DNA of 64,000 nucleotides, from the NCBI GenBank assembly GCA_030407085.1, contig CM059582.1, positions 70,513,501-70,577,500 on the forward strand. The letters are read 5' to 3'. Each line of letters opens with the position of its first letter. Positions within the stretch are counted from its first letter, which is position 1. A program made the position numbers and the translations under genes. Source of the stretch: Trichopria drosophilae. Its lineage: Eukaryota > Arthropoda > Insecta > Hymenoptera > Diapriidae. Positions 21,097-33,298 of this stretch are shown one piece after another. The notes under the pieces were generated by a model that had not been told where the DNA came from, ran no database searches, and saw only the letters and a list, made by a program, of their open reading frames with translations.

Positions 21097-22876
21097 AAGG
21101 TAAATGGCACTTCCAACACTCTATCCGTCGCGGCGATCGGTTGGATTTGGGCGAACTTCCTGAACGCGGTTGACCCGACGCGGATGTGCCTTCGCGATTG
21201 AAGAACTCGGACGAAATTCGGTTCGTCGGCCAATCAGAAGCTCGACGCGTCGCTTGAGCATCAACTAATTGGGGTCTCCGGTATTCCGCGTTTTTCCGCA
21301 GCCACTCGTCCAGTTTCTTGTCGATCAATTCCGCAACCTCTTTTGCCGTGAGCGCTGTTCCTACACTGGCGATGGTCGTTGACTTAGCTACCTTAGGTGT
21401 GATTCGATTCGCCACCTTAGATGTTTGGTCGCTAATAGGCGAGGTTGCTATGGCTGCCACATGCGGCTTCCCGGTAGACTTGCTGGATGGACCTCCCTGT
21501 TGCAATCTGGCCGGGTTGAACGCTGAATCCGGCATCACACTTGCCTCGACTGAAGGTGGAGGCCGATATTTTTGCCTGATCTCAGCATCTCGCTCAACTT
21601 CCATGGCACGTCGTAGCAACTGGTCGCAAGTACGTACCTCCGTTCTTCTCACAGCGCTCTGGATGTCCGGTCTTAAATTGCGATATAATAATTTCATCTG
21701 ATCTTCACCTGTAGGTTGTGGTACACATCGACTCAAAATTGTCAGTAAGCAAATGACATAATCGCGAACTGGTTCACCCGGTCCTTGTGTCCGCGCTTTC
21801 GCTTCTTCCAGCAATCGCTGTTGGAGATCGGGATCGGCTCCATAGCAATCGCGTACGGATTCGCAAAAGTCTTGCCACGTATGCCACCCTGGCTGAGATA
21901 GGCGACACCACTGAAGCGCCACGTCGCACATTAAATGCGGCATTGCTAACAGCATTTCTTTATCGCTAAGATTAGCTAACGCACGGCATTCTTCAATACG
22001 GATGAGGAATTCTTCGATGCTTTGGCCTTTGGCACCAGAACACTTAATTCCCCAGCGACGCACAATTTCACCGACGTGTCGATTTCGCGATTGTAACGCT
22101 TCGTAGGCGGGAAGAGAACGACTGGCATCCCCTCTCCCCCTAGGGTCGGCATATCGACTAGAACCGAAAATTGTTCGATTAGGAATCGAAACGCCATCGT
22201 TTGCTTCGCGATCTACGTTCTTGTGAAAATAATTAACGTTGAACGTGTCGCGAAAATTGACTTTGCTACTAAAAGATTTCGATCGACCGCTGGCGTTATC
22301 CTCTATTTGCAGAATTTCGCATTGTTTCGCTTCTGACCGCATATTATTCTTTAATTCCGCGACTTCCCGACGACTTTCCTCGAGCGCTTTTTCTAAATTC
22401 GCAACTCGCGACTCCGATTTTTCCAGAGCTTCTAATATGCTTGCCAGCATTTCGTTTCGGCCCTCCTCAACGTTTTCTGACGAATTATATTCGGAAATGC
22501 GATCAAAATTATTCGCAATTCATGCATTTTGCTGCGTATGTGCCGTGGTTATTGTGGATGTCGCGAAAGTTGTCGTTGGCACAGCGGTTGTCGCATTTGG
22601 TAGCGTTGTAATTGGCGAAAAACGCGATTCGATATTTGCCCGAACTTGCAATTCTTGCGGTACTTCTTCCGACTTATCCGGCGACGACTGGGAGAAACTA
22701 TTTTCCGATCGTGTATTAGCGTTCGCATTTACTGTAATTCCATCTGAACGGTTTAGGAAATTATCCCGTAAGGTGTCGCGTAGAATCCGCAAGGTGTCCG
22801 GATTTGCCGCCGTTGCAGTTGGCACGAAATCGGCTTCCGAGTAATTGCCACATAGGCGTTGGTACAGACGTTCCAT
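21068..22876 (-). pseudogene. G3 Gag, one in-frame stop and truncated zinc knuckle
   Basis: Two ORFs in the same frame (22876-22520 and 22450-21068) are separated by an in-frame TGA at about 22520. The N-terminus (MERLYQRLCG) is Thr/Asn-rich. Residues from MLASILEALEKSESRV form a coiled coil. The capsid-like region (FLIRIEECRALANLSDKEMLLAMPHLMCDVALQWCR) resembles the G4 capsid. The C-terminus begins a CCHC knuckle (ECWKC) but then runs into RT-coding DNA. A deletion therefore removed the rest of the knuckle, the whole protease and the start of RT. Confidence 0.85.
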
Positions 22877-24110
22877 TCGAACAAATGGCGTACCAGATGC
22901 ATTAAGTTGGAGTTCATTTAATGCTGACTACAACTCACACTCCGTGAGTCCGAAGACCCAGTCCTCTAGAGGGCGCAACGATACGTCACGGTTCGCGTTT
23001 GCCGAATGAGCCATTTTACAATGTGGATGTACAAATACACGTAAAATATGTAAAATATCACGCTATATGTACATAATAAACTATTACTTTAAATAATATT
23101 AACTGAATAAGTGTCATTGCCCAATTTAAATTACACGTGACAACACCGACAAATCATTAAATAAGTCAATATGTAAAACAAATTTAGTCACCTTGTGTCA
23201 ATATATATATCTAAAAAAATAACAACAATCCAAATTAAATGACAACAGTCAAATAAATAAATAAATATATAAGTTCATAACTAAATAAGCCCGTCCGTAA
23301 ATAATTAAATAAATAAAATAAATGTAAATTAATAACTATATAAAAAAAAAAAAAAAAACTTCAATTAAAAAAAAAAAAAATTAAAATCACAATAATCTAA
23401 AATTAAAATAACTTAAAGTTCCTGTAAAAAAAAAAAACTTTGAGTAACATCTAAATTAAAATATCATTCAATACAGAAAGTAAACAAAAAAAAAATTAAA
23501 AACATTTAATGTAAATAAAATCAATAAATAAAAATAAATAAAATAAATAAAATAAATAAAATAAATAAAATAAATAAAATAAATAAAATAAATAAAATAA
23601 ATAAAATAAATAAAATAAATAAAATAAATAAATATATGTCAATTAATTAAAAAAAAAACTAACACAAAAAAATTATTGACACACAAAATATTAAAATCTT
23701 GTCCGTCAAATTCACTAAAATCGTTAAATTATAAATAAATAATAAATAAATAAATGACAAATAAAAGCGAACGGATAAAAATCACTACAGAATAGACTCA
23801 TAAATAAATAATTTACACAAATACATTACCATATTTCATAAAACACAATTAACTTAATAGATATACATTAATATTTAAATTGAGCAATGGAGACGAGCTA
23901 CAATAATTTTTATTTTATTCTTCCCAATCATCTTAAAAACATTTATTCACTTTTCAATTTTCATGAAATTCTATAATTCATTTATTTTACTTTAAACGCT
24001 TATTCTGCCTCGTATCTGGTTGACCGGTGTAAACATAAACACGCGAGGATTTTCGTGAACTGTCCGGCTTTTGCCGTTACTTCGTTCGAAAATTGATCGA
24101 ATTCAATTTT
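22877..24110 (-). other. G3 leader, AT-rich and non-coding
   Basis: Untranslated region between the primer site and gag. Extremely AT-rich from about 23040 to 23900, with poly-A runs and a short-period repeat. No ORF is supported. Confidence 0.7.
23521..23635 (+). repeat. 9-bp AT microsatellite (AAATAAATA)n
   Basis: About a dozen near-perfect copies of a 9-bp unit, AAATAAAAT in rotation, inside the G3 leader. Confidence 0.85.
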
Positions 24111-24128
24111 GACATGTTTAGGGCGCCA
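24111..24128 (-). promoter_or_regulatory. G3 primer-binding site, TGGCGCCC type
   Basis: One base inside the 5' LTR the minus strand reads TGGCGCCCTAAACATGTC. The first eight bases match the tRNA-Lys type primer site; the rest matches poorly, so the tRNA assignment is tentative. Confidence 0.55.
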
Positions 24129-24129
24129 T

Positions 24130-24892
24130 TGTAACGTTTCGACTATTTGACGTTAAAGAAATTGAAGTGGAAACAAACTCCAGCCAGAACGGCAATTCAA
24201 TGAATACAAAAAAAAATCAGCTACGACCGGCGTCAGTACGCAAAGAAAAGTATTCACGACCGCGGAGAGGGATCGGGATCACGACAAAAGCCACCAGGCA
24301 GCACACACAAAAAAGACACCATTAATCGAGATAATCGAGATGTATTCAAAAAAAAAAAAGAAAATACAGATATCAAATAATTAATAAGGCGAATAAACAC
24401 GATCATCCAAGATTCCGGCACGCGCCGGTCACAAAAGGTACGAAGCGATTTTCGCGGAAGAGAGAAAGAGAGCAAGGTAGAGCGGTACTTACATTTTTTC
24501 CTTTCTCGCTCGCTCGGCTTAATCCAATGTGGCTTGCACACACTCACGCACGCCACCCGCTACCGAAGCTGACAGAAAACAACACAAAAAAAAAAAATAG
24601 AGACACTCTGTGTTACTCGTAAATCGCCAACCTGGGCTATATCGCGGTGCGAACAAAAAAAAATGCAACTAGTGCTAATCAATGACGTAGCTCGTCTGTT
24701 CCTGAATTCGGCAATTAGCCGTCAAGGAATCTATTCGCGGGTCACGTAATCTCGCGGACCTATCAAGGGATATTCACGCGGTCTCTCTCTCTCTCCATAT
24801 ATCGATGCGTCGCTTCGCTCTCGTGCGCTGTAAATAATAGATATACATATCAATGCCCGAAGGAGGCCTGTAATGTTTTCAGGAACGTTACA
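24130..24892 (-). repeat. G3 5' LTR
   Basis: 763 bp, the complete LTR of the pair. It contains about 225 bp absent from the other copy. The right border is fixed by the CATT duplication at 24893-24896. Confidence 0.92.
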
Positions 24893-24931
24893 CATTTTAA
24901 AATTTGAATTACTCTTTGTTCTAAAAGTGAT

Positions 24932-26591
24932 TTGATAAAAATGTCAAAGCGTAAAATTTCGGAAGTTTCTGATGAAAATTATTCTGGCGATGAACGAACC
25001 TCTGACGATGATATTGATGATAATTGTTTTATACCTGATTCGAATGATCAAAGTTCTATCGGTAATTCTTCAGATAATGAAAGCTCTAGTGACGATGAGA
25101 TTCCTTTATCAAACGTTTCATACCGAACTGTTCACAGGCAATATACGAGTGCACAAAAAAAATTAGAGCCAGAACACGTGTATTCCTGGGTTGAAGAAGA
25201 GAAAATATATAATGAACCCTTAGAAAATGATATTTTACTCACTGACGAAATAAAAAAATTCATCCGTCAAAGTACTCCCGTGAAACTGTTCGAGTTATTT
25301 TTTACAGAAGAGATGAAAAAATATATAATTGCTGCCACATCTGAGAATGGTTTAGAACTATCAATAGAGACACTGAATACTTTTATTGGAATTGTTTTGT
25401 TAACAGCTTATAACATTAGAACAAATCACACTGAATATTGGTCCAAGGATAAAGTTTACACATGCGATGTTGTAACTTCAGCTATGAGCCGTAATACATT
25501 TCATATTATAAAATCAAAAATAAAGTATCATAAACTGAGCGACCAAAATGATTTTGATAAAGGTTGGAAAGTACGTGCCATGATCAACATGTTCTGAAAA
25601 AATATTCAACAGTTTGGGTTTTTCTCAACAGCTCTGTCTGTAGATGAGATGATGGTACGATTTTTCGGTAGAACTACTCTAAAACAGTATTTACCATCAA
25701 AACCTGATAAATTTGGTTTGAAATTTTGGGGTCTTTGTGGCGTGAATGGATATTTATTCAATTTAGATATTTATTGTGGTAAAAACGTTGTTGGGAATAA
25801 TGAAAAATTGTCTTCACGTGCACTTGGCGCAAGAGTGGTATTCCAAATGGTAAATAAGCTTTTGATAGATGTTCCGAAGAGGAAGTTAGCTGTCTATCAT
25901 TTGTATATGGATAACTTTTTTACAAACCCGGATTTGTTTATTTGTTTATTTTTGAAAAAAAAATGGTTTGAAGGCGACCGGTACTGTACGTCGAAATAGG
26001 GTAAACAAAGATTATAAATTTGAAAAGAAAGCTGTCAGAGGTACGACAAAAGTGCATTACGATAAACATAGTGGGATGAATTTTATCAGTGTCATCGACT
26101 CAAAACAAGTTTCTGTTCTATCTACAGCAGCTGGTGTTACACCTACGAAACCAGTAAAAAGGTTTTCAGCTCAAGCTGACGGCAAAGTAGAACACCAATT
26201 CCCTTCAGCGTTTGTCGCTTATAATAAGTTCATGGGTGGGGTTGATCTCCATGATTTTAGATGTAAGAGAGTTGCACCATATATAAATTCAAAAAAATGG
26301 ACGTGGTCAGTTTTTACTCGTATTTTACAATCATCGATCACAAACGATGCAGTCATCTGGAATCTTTGTCAAGAAAATGGCGCTAAACCTATGAAGACAA
26401 AAGAAATGTGCAAAAATGTAAGCGAATTTTATTTATTATATTCATCATCGACTGAACTCAAATCACACAAATATGAATCGCGAACACGGCATGTATGTTG
26501 TTCTGCAGCATGTAAATTGCGAACTACACGATATTGCTTAGGTTGTAAAGATTATTTCTGCATTAATTGTTTCTCGATTTTTCATAAATAG
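24932..26591 (+). pseudogene. piggyBac transposase, disrupted
   Basis: Spans three ORFs. The acidic N-terminus starts MSKRKISEVSD. All three catalytic Asp are present: SVDEMM (codon 25643-25645), YMDNFFTN (25910-25912) and MGGVDLHD (26244-26246). The C-terminal cysteine-rich domain (CCSAACKLRTTRYCLGC...) is complete and, in the family, binds the inverted repeat. Breaks: an in-frame TGA at 25595-25597 and a frameshift at the A-run near 25955. The enzyme excises and inserts DNA at TTAA. Distance to the G3 insertion is only 36 bp, so this copy has probably also lost its upstream control region. Confidence 0.93.
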
Positions 26592-27019
26592 AAGCAGACA
26601 AAAATAGAAAAGAAAAGAAAAATACGAAAACTAAAAAAAAAATTTAAAATTACGAAAAATAAAAAAAAAACACAAAAAATACAAAAAAAAAAAAAAACAA
26701 AAAAAATACAAAAAAAAATGACTTTAGAATCGTCGACCTCCACGCTGGTAAGAGTTGGGCAACGTGATAATTGTATTACGGCAGACGGACGATGCCACGA
26801 AACTAATAGTATGGCATATATGTACTGATATCCACCGCTTTCGAAATATTCCGATTCCCAAATTTCATCCCTATGTTGATCGTCGACCCTAAAAACCTTT
26901 GTATAATATTTTGCTTAGAAGGGTATTTTGCATTATGAAATTCTAACAATGAATTGGGAATCAGCAACTCAAAAAACCTTTGTATAATAATTTTCACAGA
27001 AAGAGACAATTTTTGCAAA
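26592..27019 (+). other. piggyBac 3' internal non-coding DNA
   Basis: Begins with A-rich simple sequence (26600-26720), then unique sequence, followed by one extra partial TIR-type subrepeat near 26940-27010. No gene seen. Confidence 0.65.
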
Positions 27020-27775
27020 TTTTCGGTCGCCATTTTGGATCCACTATTTTTAATTTGGAAATTCTAAGAATGAATTCGTGATCAGCGACCCAAAAAACTG
27101 TCATATAATAATTTTCATAGAAAAAAACAAATTTTGAAAATTTTTGGCCGCCATTTTGAATCCGCCAATTTGAATTTTGAAATTCTAACAATGAATTCGC
27201 AATCAGCGACCCAAAAAACCTTTATATAATAATTTTCATAAAAAGAGACAATTTTTGAAAATTTTTGGCCGCCATTTTGGATCCGCCATTTTGAATTTCG
27301 TAAATGTGATGGCAGATTCGTGTTCAGCAACCTCAGAAACATATATAGACCAAGTTTCAATGAAATCCGTTCAGTCACGTCGCTTAGGGGGTAATTATAA
27401 AATTTTGCTTGCCAGAAAACGAGTGAAAGCCGCCATCTTGACTCCGCCATTTTGAGTGGTGAAATAATACCCGTCCTATCTTTTAGTATAAACATTTATG
27501 CCACCGAATACGGAGATTTGGGTCGATCCAAAAGCGGTTTCCTGTTCAAAAATACGATTATTTGAAAACATTTTTTAAAAAATCATGATTTTTTTGTGTT
27601 TAAACGGTCATAGAAAAAAAATGGCGGTAGATAGCGGCAATCTGAGACCGGATTCAGAAAGATCGAGGAAAAATACAATAGAAATGATAATATCAAAACG
27701 ATTGACGGATTTTTTCTCTATAAATGCACGTCGTGAATAAAAGGTAAATTTTAGGGCATTTCGGGAAGAAACGGG
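27020..27775 (-). repeat. piggyBac right terminal inverted repeat
   Basis: Inverted copy of 15131-15886, ending GGGAAGAAACGGG before TTAA at 27776-27779. Confidence 0.92.
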
Positions 27776-27779
27776 TTAA

Positions 27780-28210
27780 GGGATTTCTTTATTGACTCTT
27801 CGATGATGGGGCAACTTATGGCTTCTGATAGGGTAAAGGGCAGATGATCACCCCTTTCGTCCACCAAAGGATTCCATTCGACAATAGTATCGGTGAATCG
27901 CTGGAGTACCGTGCGTCGCGTTAGACGGTCCCGTAGAACGTCCACGGAATCCGAAATTGTAATTTCAGCGTTCGATCAACTCACGAACATCGATGATACT
28001 GTCGATTTCGGATCGAAGCGCGCAAAACTGCGCGGGAGTTGCTGCGCGAAACGCGGCTAAGCGAGAGGGGGAAACATTCGTGGCAGTACCGCCAACGGAT
28101 AATGACGTCGTCGTGATAGGGGAATTATCGGTAGACGTCACGACTGTTAAAGTGGCGGCGGCCGGCGCGGGCGGCGTGGGACTGGTAACATAGAAGAAGA
28201 CTGCCATCAT
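27780..28210 (-). pseudogene. Element A gag, proximal part
   Basis: Two overlapping-frame ORFs (27965-28210 and the piece ending at the TTAA). They match the start of the G4 gag (53754 onward) segment by segment: VSPSRLAAFRAATPAQF beside VAPSRAAERRVASPEQI; DVLRDRLTRRTVLQRF beside EVVRDRLVRYTIMQRF; GDHLPFTLSEAISCP beside a similar G4 stretch. A frameshift near 27955 separates the two. The frame then runs into the piggyBac; the distal part is at 14623-15126. Confidence 0.7.
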
Positions 28211-29869
28211 GCCGATATTGACGAGGGAGGGAGAGAGAAAATAAAATTTTCACGCGAGCAAGGAAAATTGATCGGATCCCGAGTTTATGATCTGTTCACT
28301 GGTGTACAAAATTACACCCGCAAAATACTAAATATTCCGATATTCAAAAGTTACTCTAATACCGGTTGAAAAGAAATTACAGATCAATCTAAAAAAAATA
28401 GATATTTTTTTTTTTTAAAATGGAAGGGGACGGAGATCGCAACTTACAAAAAAAAACGAAAAATGAAATTCGGGATTTTATTTTTAACGTGAACTGAAAT
28501 TCAAAAATAGTAATCTAAATGGAATCTGAATAAAAAAAACCTAACCGGAATTCTGGAATCCCGAAAACGCAACCGAAAAACTGCGCGCAACCGAAATCAC
28601 TTTCGAAAAATGCGCACTTCAGAACAACAAGTCCGTAGGCCTTTTCCTTCGGAACGGACTTTAAGTTAATCGCGTTACCGCACTGACACCTGTGGACTTA
28701 AGTAATATAAATGGATTAGCATCAGTAACATAAATCAATTAAATTTATACAATATTATAAATCTTTAATCCAATTAATATTCTCTAATTGGGATATCGCA
28801 ATCAATTAATGCTTTAATATTACGTAATGTGGCTAGGGAGAAGGGGGAGGGATAATTAAGCCAGTAGTCGCTAGACTTAATTGCTGACAATCGGGAGAAA
28901 AGCAAATCAAAACTATTTTGCAACAAACAAAATTTTAAACCGAAATCCAAAGGTTTCAAACTGAAACTCTAACGAAATTTAGAATTTAAATCCGTTAATC
29001 TAAATTAAAAATCAATTTCCGAATGGAAATTGTTACTCAACGATTTTCTTTTCGAAAACGTTGAACAAAATTAAATTTAAAAATAGACCGGTGAGTATCT
29101 ATTCTATTCAGTATAAACAAAGAGGCTGAGGGGTAGATGAAGGGCGGCGAACTTAATCATAAACAACTTGGCGTTGCAGTTGATTTGATTTCAAACTGCA
29201 ACCATCAATTTCAATGGTGACTGACTAACGTACTTCTCACAGAATGTCAACCGTTAAGTTAGAACTGTTGATTTTGAATCAGCAATTTTTTTACCTTTTT
29301 CTTGGGTATTTTGGAATACTGGAAATAAGGATGAGAGGTCTGAGAGGGAAGGCAGGAACAAAGGGAATAATTTAATATATTTATTAATATCCTTAATACT
29401 AGAAAAACTTAATACTACGCAATATCAGGGAGAAACACGATATTACCGATCGTCCGATTTTGGAAATATCGGGAACGACACTCACGCGATAACCGGCAAA
29501 TTTTCCCGAAAACAAATTTTGCAAAAAAATATTTTTGGGAAATCTAATTTGATCTTCCGACCAGGGATGCCATTTGTAACCCTTTTCCGGATTGGAAAAG
29601 GGCAGAACAAAAATTTAATTAGAATAACGCAATAAGTACGCAATAAAACTCAAAATATGGTTCCCACGAGGGATGCGATTTGTAACCCGAATTTTCGGAT
29701 GGGAAAAAAGGGGTTATATAAAAACTGAAACTCCTAAATCTACGCAATCACGAAATATGTACTTTTCGTAAGATGAAGGGGCTGTACATAAGTTTTGGGG
29801 CGCGACAACAAAAAGGACGACGGAAAGGGTACGGGTACGAAAATCACGCGAAGGGACAAAATTCTTGTG
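28211..29869 (-). other. Element A leader, proximal non-coding
   Basis: AT-rich non-coding DNA upstream of the A gag on the minus strand. Two copies of a motif around GGGATGCCATTTGTAACCC lie near 29571 and 29669. No gene seen. It is interrupted at 29870-29873 (ATAT) by G2 and continues at 49440. Confidence 0.6.
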
Positions 29870-30369
29870 ATATTGTTACGTCCTACGTAACCTTCCAAAT
29901 TTACAAATTACGGGAATCCCCGAAACCACATAGAGAATACCATTATAGCGCCCTCAAGTCCCATGAACTACAAACCCAAAAAAAAAATCCGATGGTAAAT
30001 CAAACACCTTTTCCTTTCCAAGTCTCGGACAAAGTCAATCCCTGCATTACCTACAAATAAAAAATTAAACCAAATCCAAAAATTATACGCATCTGACAAT
30101 TTTCCTTTTTTTTACTATTAAGAAATAAATAATTTTAAAATCTAAACAATTTCTTTATTCATTATTATTTAAAAACTGTTCCATGACCTAAATCAAAGAG
30201 AAACTTCAAAATGCTACGTTCTAAAAAAAGAACACGTATAAAGAGCCCACTGTCCTTCGACATTCCTAAAAGCAATAAAAATCACATACATACACACATA
30301 CATACAAGTCGGCCACACCCAATGCTTACGTCAACTCTAAAAATAAGAAAAAAGAAATAAATACCATCC

Positions 30370-31320
30370 GTTTTTATTATAAAAAGAACCAACAAATTCC
30401 AGGGCAGCTTAAACAAATATGGATTCCATTTTTTGTTTAAAAAAAATAGAAAATACCACCGTTAATATTCATAGAATCTATAAAAATAAATATACATAAA
30501 TGAACGGAAAAAGTAGAAAAATTGTTAATATAAAATTGCAAAAACGTGTTTACCCAATGTACATTTTTTTTACAGAAACAAATTTTAATTAACAAAATTT
30601 GTTACACCTTTTAATATTTTACAACAATCATTCTTTAAAAAAAACAATTGCTGTATAAATCCTACAATTTCCGTTCATTTTTGTATAAACTACCGCTAAA
30701 AATAGTACTAAATTATATAACTGAAACCAGCAGATTTCAGAACAGCTTAGAATACAATTTGTTTAAAAAAATAGAGAACACCACCGTTCATATTAGTAAA
30801 ACATGTAAATATACATAAATAAACGGAGAAAGTAGAAGATTCATAATTTAAAATTGCAAAAATACATCTACGAAAAAATGTACAGTTTTACAGCAACAAA
30901 TTTACTTTAACAAAATTGTTGCACTTTTAAGTATTTTACCAAAATCTTTTTTTCCATAACAATAGTTCTATAAATCCTACAACTTCCGTTCATTTTTGTA
31001 TAAACTACCGCTAAAAATAGTACTAAATTATATAACCGAAACCAGCAGATTTCTGAACAGCTTAGAATACAATTTGTTTAAAAAAATAGAGAACACCACC
31101 GTTCATATTTGTAAAACATGTAAATATACATAAATAAACGGAGAAAGTAGAAGATTCATAATTTAAAATTGCGAAAACACATCTAAAAAAAAAATTTACA
31201 GTTTTACAGCAACAAATTTTAATTAACAAAATTGTTGCACTTTTTAGTATTTTACCAAAATCTTTTTTTTCCATAACAATAGTTCTATAAATCCTACAAC
31301 TTCCGTTCATTTTTGTATGA
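30370..31320 (+). repeat. 315-bp tandem repeat in the G2 LTR U3
   Basis: Three good copies and one diverged copy; the anchor TTCCGTTCATTTTTGTAT occurs at about 30669, 30984 and 31301. The same array is in the 3' LTR at about 46950-47900. Repeated U3 units often act as enhancers, but that is inference here. Confidence 0.8.
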
Positions 31321-31494
31321 ACTACTGATAAAATATCACAAAATTATCCAACATAAAAAATCAACAAAAATTAGTGTAAATAGTAACAATTGAAAATCGC
31401 CGGAAAATAGTAAAAAAATGTTCACGACTACTGTTGTAATAGGAAACCTCTCCCACCTATTAAAACCCGAAAATTTTCTTGGTGGGACACTTAG

Positions 31495-31502
31495 TATAAA
31501 TA
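31495..31502 (+). promoter_or_regulatory. G2 LTR TATA box
   Basis: TATAAATA. A start would be expected about 30 bp downstream, near CTCAATCACTCTCTG (around 31527). The copy in the 3' LTR is at 48079-48086. Confidence 0.6.
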
Positions 31503-31728
31503 CCACCTTCAAATACTCAATCACTCTCTGTGTTCTACACCCTGTCCTGGCCCTCGTTCCCTTCATCCTTGATTCTATCTCTCGTCCATAGTCGTTCCGA
31601 GAGTTCGACATCCCCTAGTCGTTTCAAGAGTTCGACATCCCATAGTCGTTCCGAGAGTTCGACATCCCAGCCACCCTAACCCCTTTTCCTTCTAAAACAG
31701 GAAAGAAAGGAGAAAAAACCAAAACTCA

Positions 31729-31928
31729 GGCTTCCACCCGGCAGTTCAGCAGAAAACAAAATCCAGTCTTTGGATACCGATTCTGAGGCTTGCACCCGGC
31801 AGTTCAGCAGAAAACAAAATCCAGTCTTTGGATATCGATTCTGAGGCTTGCACCCGGCAGTTCAGCAGAAAACAAAATCCAGTCTTTGGATATCGATTCT
31901 GAGGCTTGCACCCGGCAGTTCAGCAGAT
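31729..31928 (+). repeat. 58-bp tandem repeat in the G2 5' LTR leader
   Basis: Unit starts CTTGCACCCGGCAGTTCAGC. Three full copies plus a partial one here; two plus a partial one in the 3' LTR (48310-48455). This accounts for almost all of the length difference between the LTRs. Confidence 0.88.
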
Positions 31929-31998
31929 AGTGTTCAATCGTCGAATATTAATTGGCACCCCGTGGTCTCCATTCAAGATCTATCGTCGGATAAACAAA

Positions 31999-32463
31999 GT
32001 GAGTATTCCTCCCTTACAATTACCTTTTTTTCCAAACCCTCCACATTCCTTCGCCCGTAAAGAGACGAAAGTTGGTTTAGTGCTTCAGCACTAATCCCCC
32101 TTAATTTTTTTTTATTATTATTTTGTTTTTTGAGACGACAGTGCTGAGTCTCCCGTCAATATATATATATATATTCCTTCTTCCTATTTTTTTGACTACA
32201 AGGGAGGACAGCACCGTAGGGAACATTTTTTTTATTTAGAGGTTCAGGTCGCTCTTTTGCTAGCCCATGGCAGGCGAATAAGCGACACGAATCAGTAGGG
32301 AAATTAGGAACCCTCCGCGTTTTTTTTTGTTGTACTTTCTATTTTTCTATTTTTTTTTTTTTTGTTTTGTTCACAGACAAAACAGCACATCTTCCATTTC
32401 CTTAATCCCTTCCTTCAAATCACCGTTTCTGATAACTAAAGATTCAATTCTTTTCCTTTACAG
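31999..32463 (+). promoter_or_regulatory. Candidate LTR intron with ATG-creating junction
   Basis: Donor AAACAAA|GTGAGTAT at 31998/31999. Acceptor TTCTTTTCCTTTACAG|TGGGACG at 32463/32464. Joining the final A of the exon to TG makes ATG and opens the small basic ORF downstream. The identical arrangement is in the 3' LTR (48525-48986). Confidence 0.55.
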
Positions 32464-32642
32464 TGGGACGAACTAAACCATGGACCTATTATAAAAATAG
32501 GAAACGAGCCCTTGAACGTGCCATCCGGGAAGCCGCCGCCGAATACGCCTCGTCCCCCAAAATAAATCTTCCAAAACCTCCACGTAAATTTCCTGAAATA
32601 CAGGAATACATACCTACTGCACCTCCCGAGATCCCACTCTAG
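32464..32642 (+). pseudogene. G2 small basic ORF 1, 5' LTR copy (truncated)
   Basis: Read after the predicted splice, the protein would start M-GRTKPWTYYKNRKRALE. It is Lys/Arg-rich at the N-terminus and Pro-rich later. A 1-bp deletion in a C-run relative to the 3' LTR copy shifts the frame and gives TAG at 32640-32642. Without splicing there is no ATG. Function unknown. Confidence 0.5.
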
Positions 32643-32919
32643 ACCCTCCTCTCCCGACTTCCCCCTTACCCTCACCAAGGGAATTATTCGCCCCCAAAAA
32701 AAAATTTAAATTAATAAATTGTAATTTCATTTGGTTTTCCTTTAAATAAATTGTATTTTAAAATCAAGTTCAAAGTTTTGTGTTTTTTTTTCCTAGTCAC
32801 TTCATTTTCAGCGCAGCAGCCCCGTTCACCTTTACCCGAAGTCGACCTTTTGGTCGACTCGCCCTTTCCACGACCATCCTGGGATACACGTAAGTATCAC
32901 TAGTCTGGACGTAACAAAT

Positions 32920-32937
32920 TGGTGACAGCGGTGGGAT
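32920..32937 (+). promoter_or_regulatory. G2 primer-binding site, tRNA-Leu type
   Basis: Three bases after the LTR stands TGGTGACAGCGGTGGGAT. It differs by one base from the G1 site and is complementary to a tRNA-Leu 3' end with CCA. Confidence 0.75.
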
Positions 32938-33298
32938 ACGGAAAACTGCGCTGAGAAGGAAAAAAATAAGAGTAGGAAACACAAAATTCTCATGAACAAT
33001 ATACTTCAATTGAAAATCTGTTCTAATAAAAAAACATAATAGTCAATTTCTAATATACAGTAGTTGTTTCAAACAATCGTGATAACAAAAAATTCCCACT
33101 CCTACCTCCCAAATTTGGCGGCGGCAACGAATATTAATTTTCCTTCCGTTTCCATTTCTTTTTATTATTATTTTATAAAAAAGCAAACCAGAATAATAAA
33201 CTTAATTCAGAAAACCAAATCTAATCAAACTAAACTAAACTTAAATAATACACATACATACTGCATATTTAATACATTATATTAACATACTTTTACAG

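Larger units (their letters stand above)
16610..24892 (-). mobile_element. Ty3/gypsy LTR retrotransposon G3, inside the piggyBac
   Basis: LTRs 16610-17148 (deleted form) and 24130-24892 both begin TGTAACGTTTCGAC and end GAACGTTACA. Target duplication is CATT. Gene order on the minus strand: 5' LTR, TGGCGCCC primer site, long AT-rich leader, gag, RT/RNase H, integrase, a third ORF, a purine tract, 3' LTR. Protease is missing through a deletion. It landed 36 bp upstream of the piggyBac transposase ATG and so separated that gene from its promoter side. Confidence 0.93.
15131..27775 (+). mobile_element. piggyBac transposon with long terminal inverted repeats, split by G3
   Basis: TTAA at 15127-15130 and 27776-27779 flank perfect inverted tips (CCCGTTTCTTCCCGAAATGC). 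The inverted repeats extend about 755 bp per side. Without the 8.3-kb G3 insertion the element is about 4.36 kb. It encodes one piggyBac transposase on the plus strand, broken by a stop and a frameshift. The target was the gag of element A. Autonomous transposition from this copy is unlikely, but the termini look intact. Confidence 0.93.
29874..32916 (+). repeat. G2 5' LTR (3.0 kb)
   Basis: Exceptionally long LTR. U3 (29874 to about 31525) holds a roughly 315-bp tandem repeat. A TATA box, a 58-bp tandem repeat, an intron and a small ORF follow. Polyadenylation signals of the AATAAA type occur near 32716 and 32746, followed by a T/G-rich stretch. U5 ends GGACGTAACA. Confidence 0.92.

Noticed and set aside
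23180..23900. AT-rich stretch as a replication origin or matrix attachment site
   Set aside because: It is the leader of a retrotransposon with simple repeats; no specific evidence.
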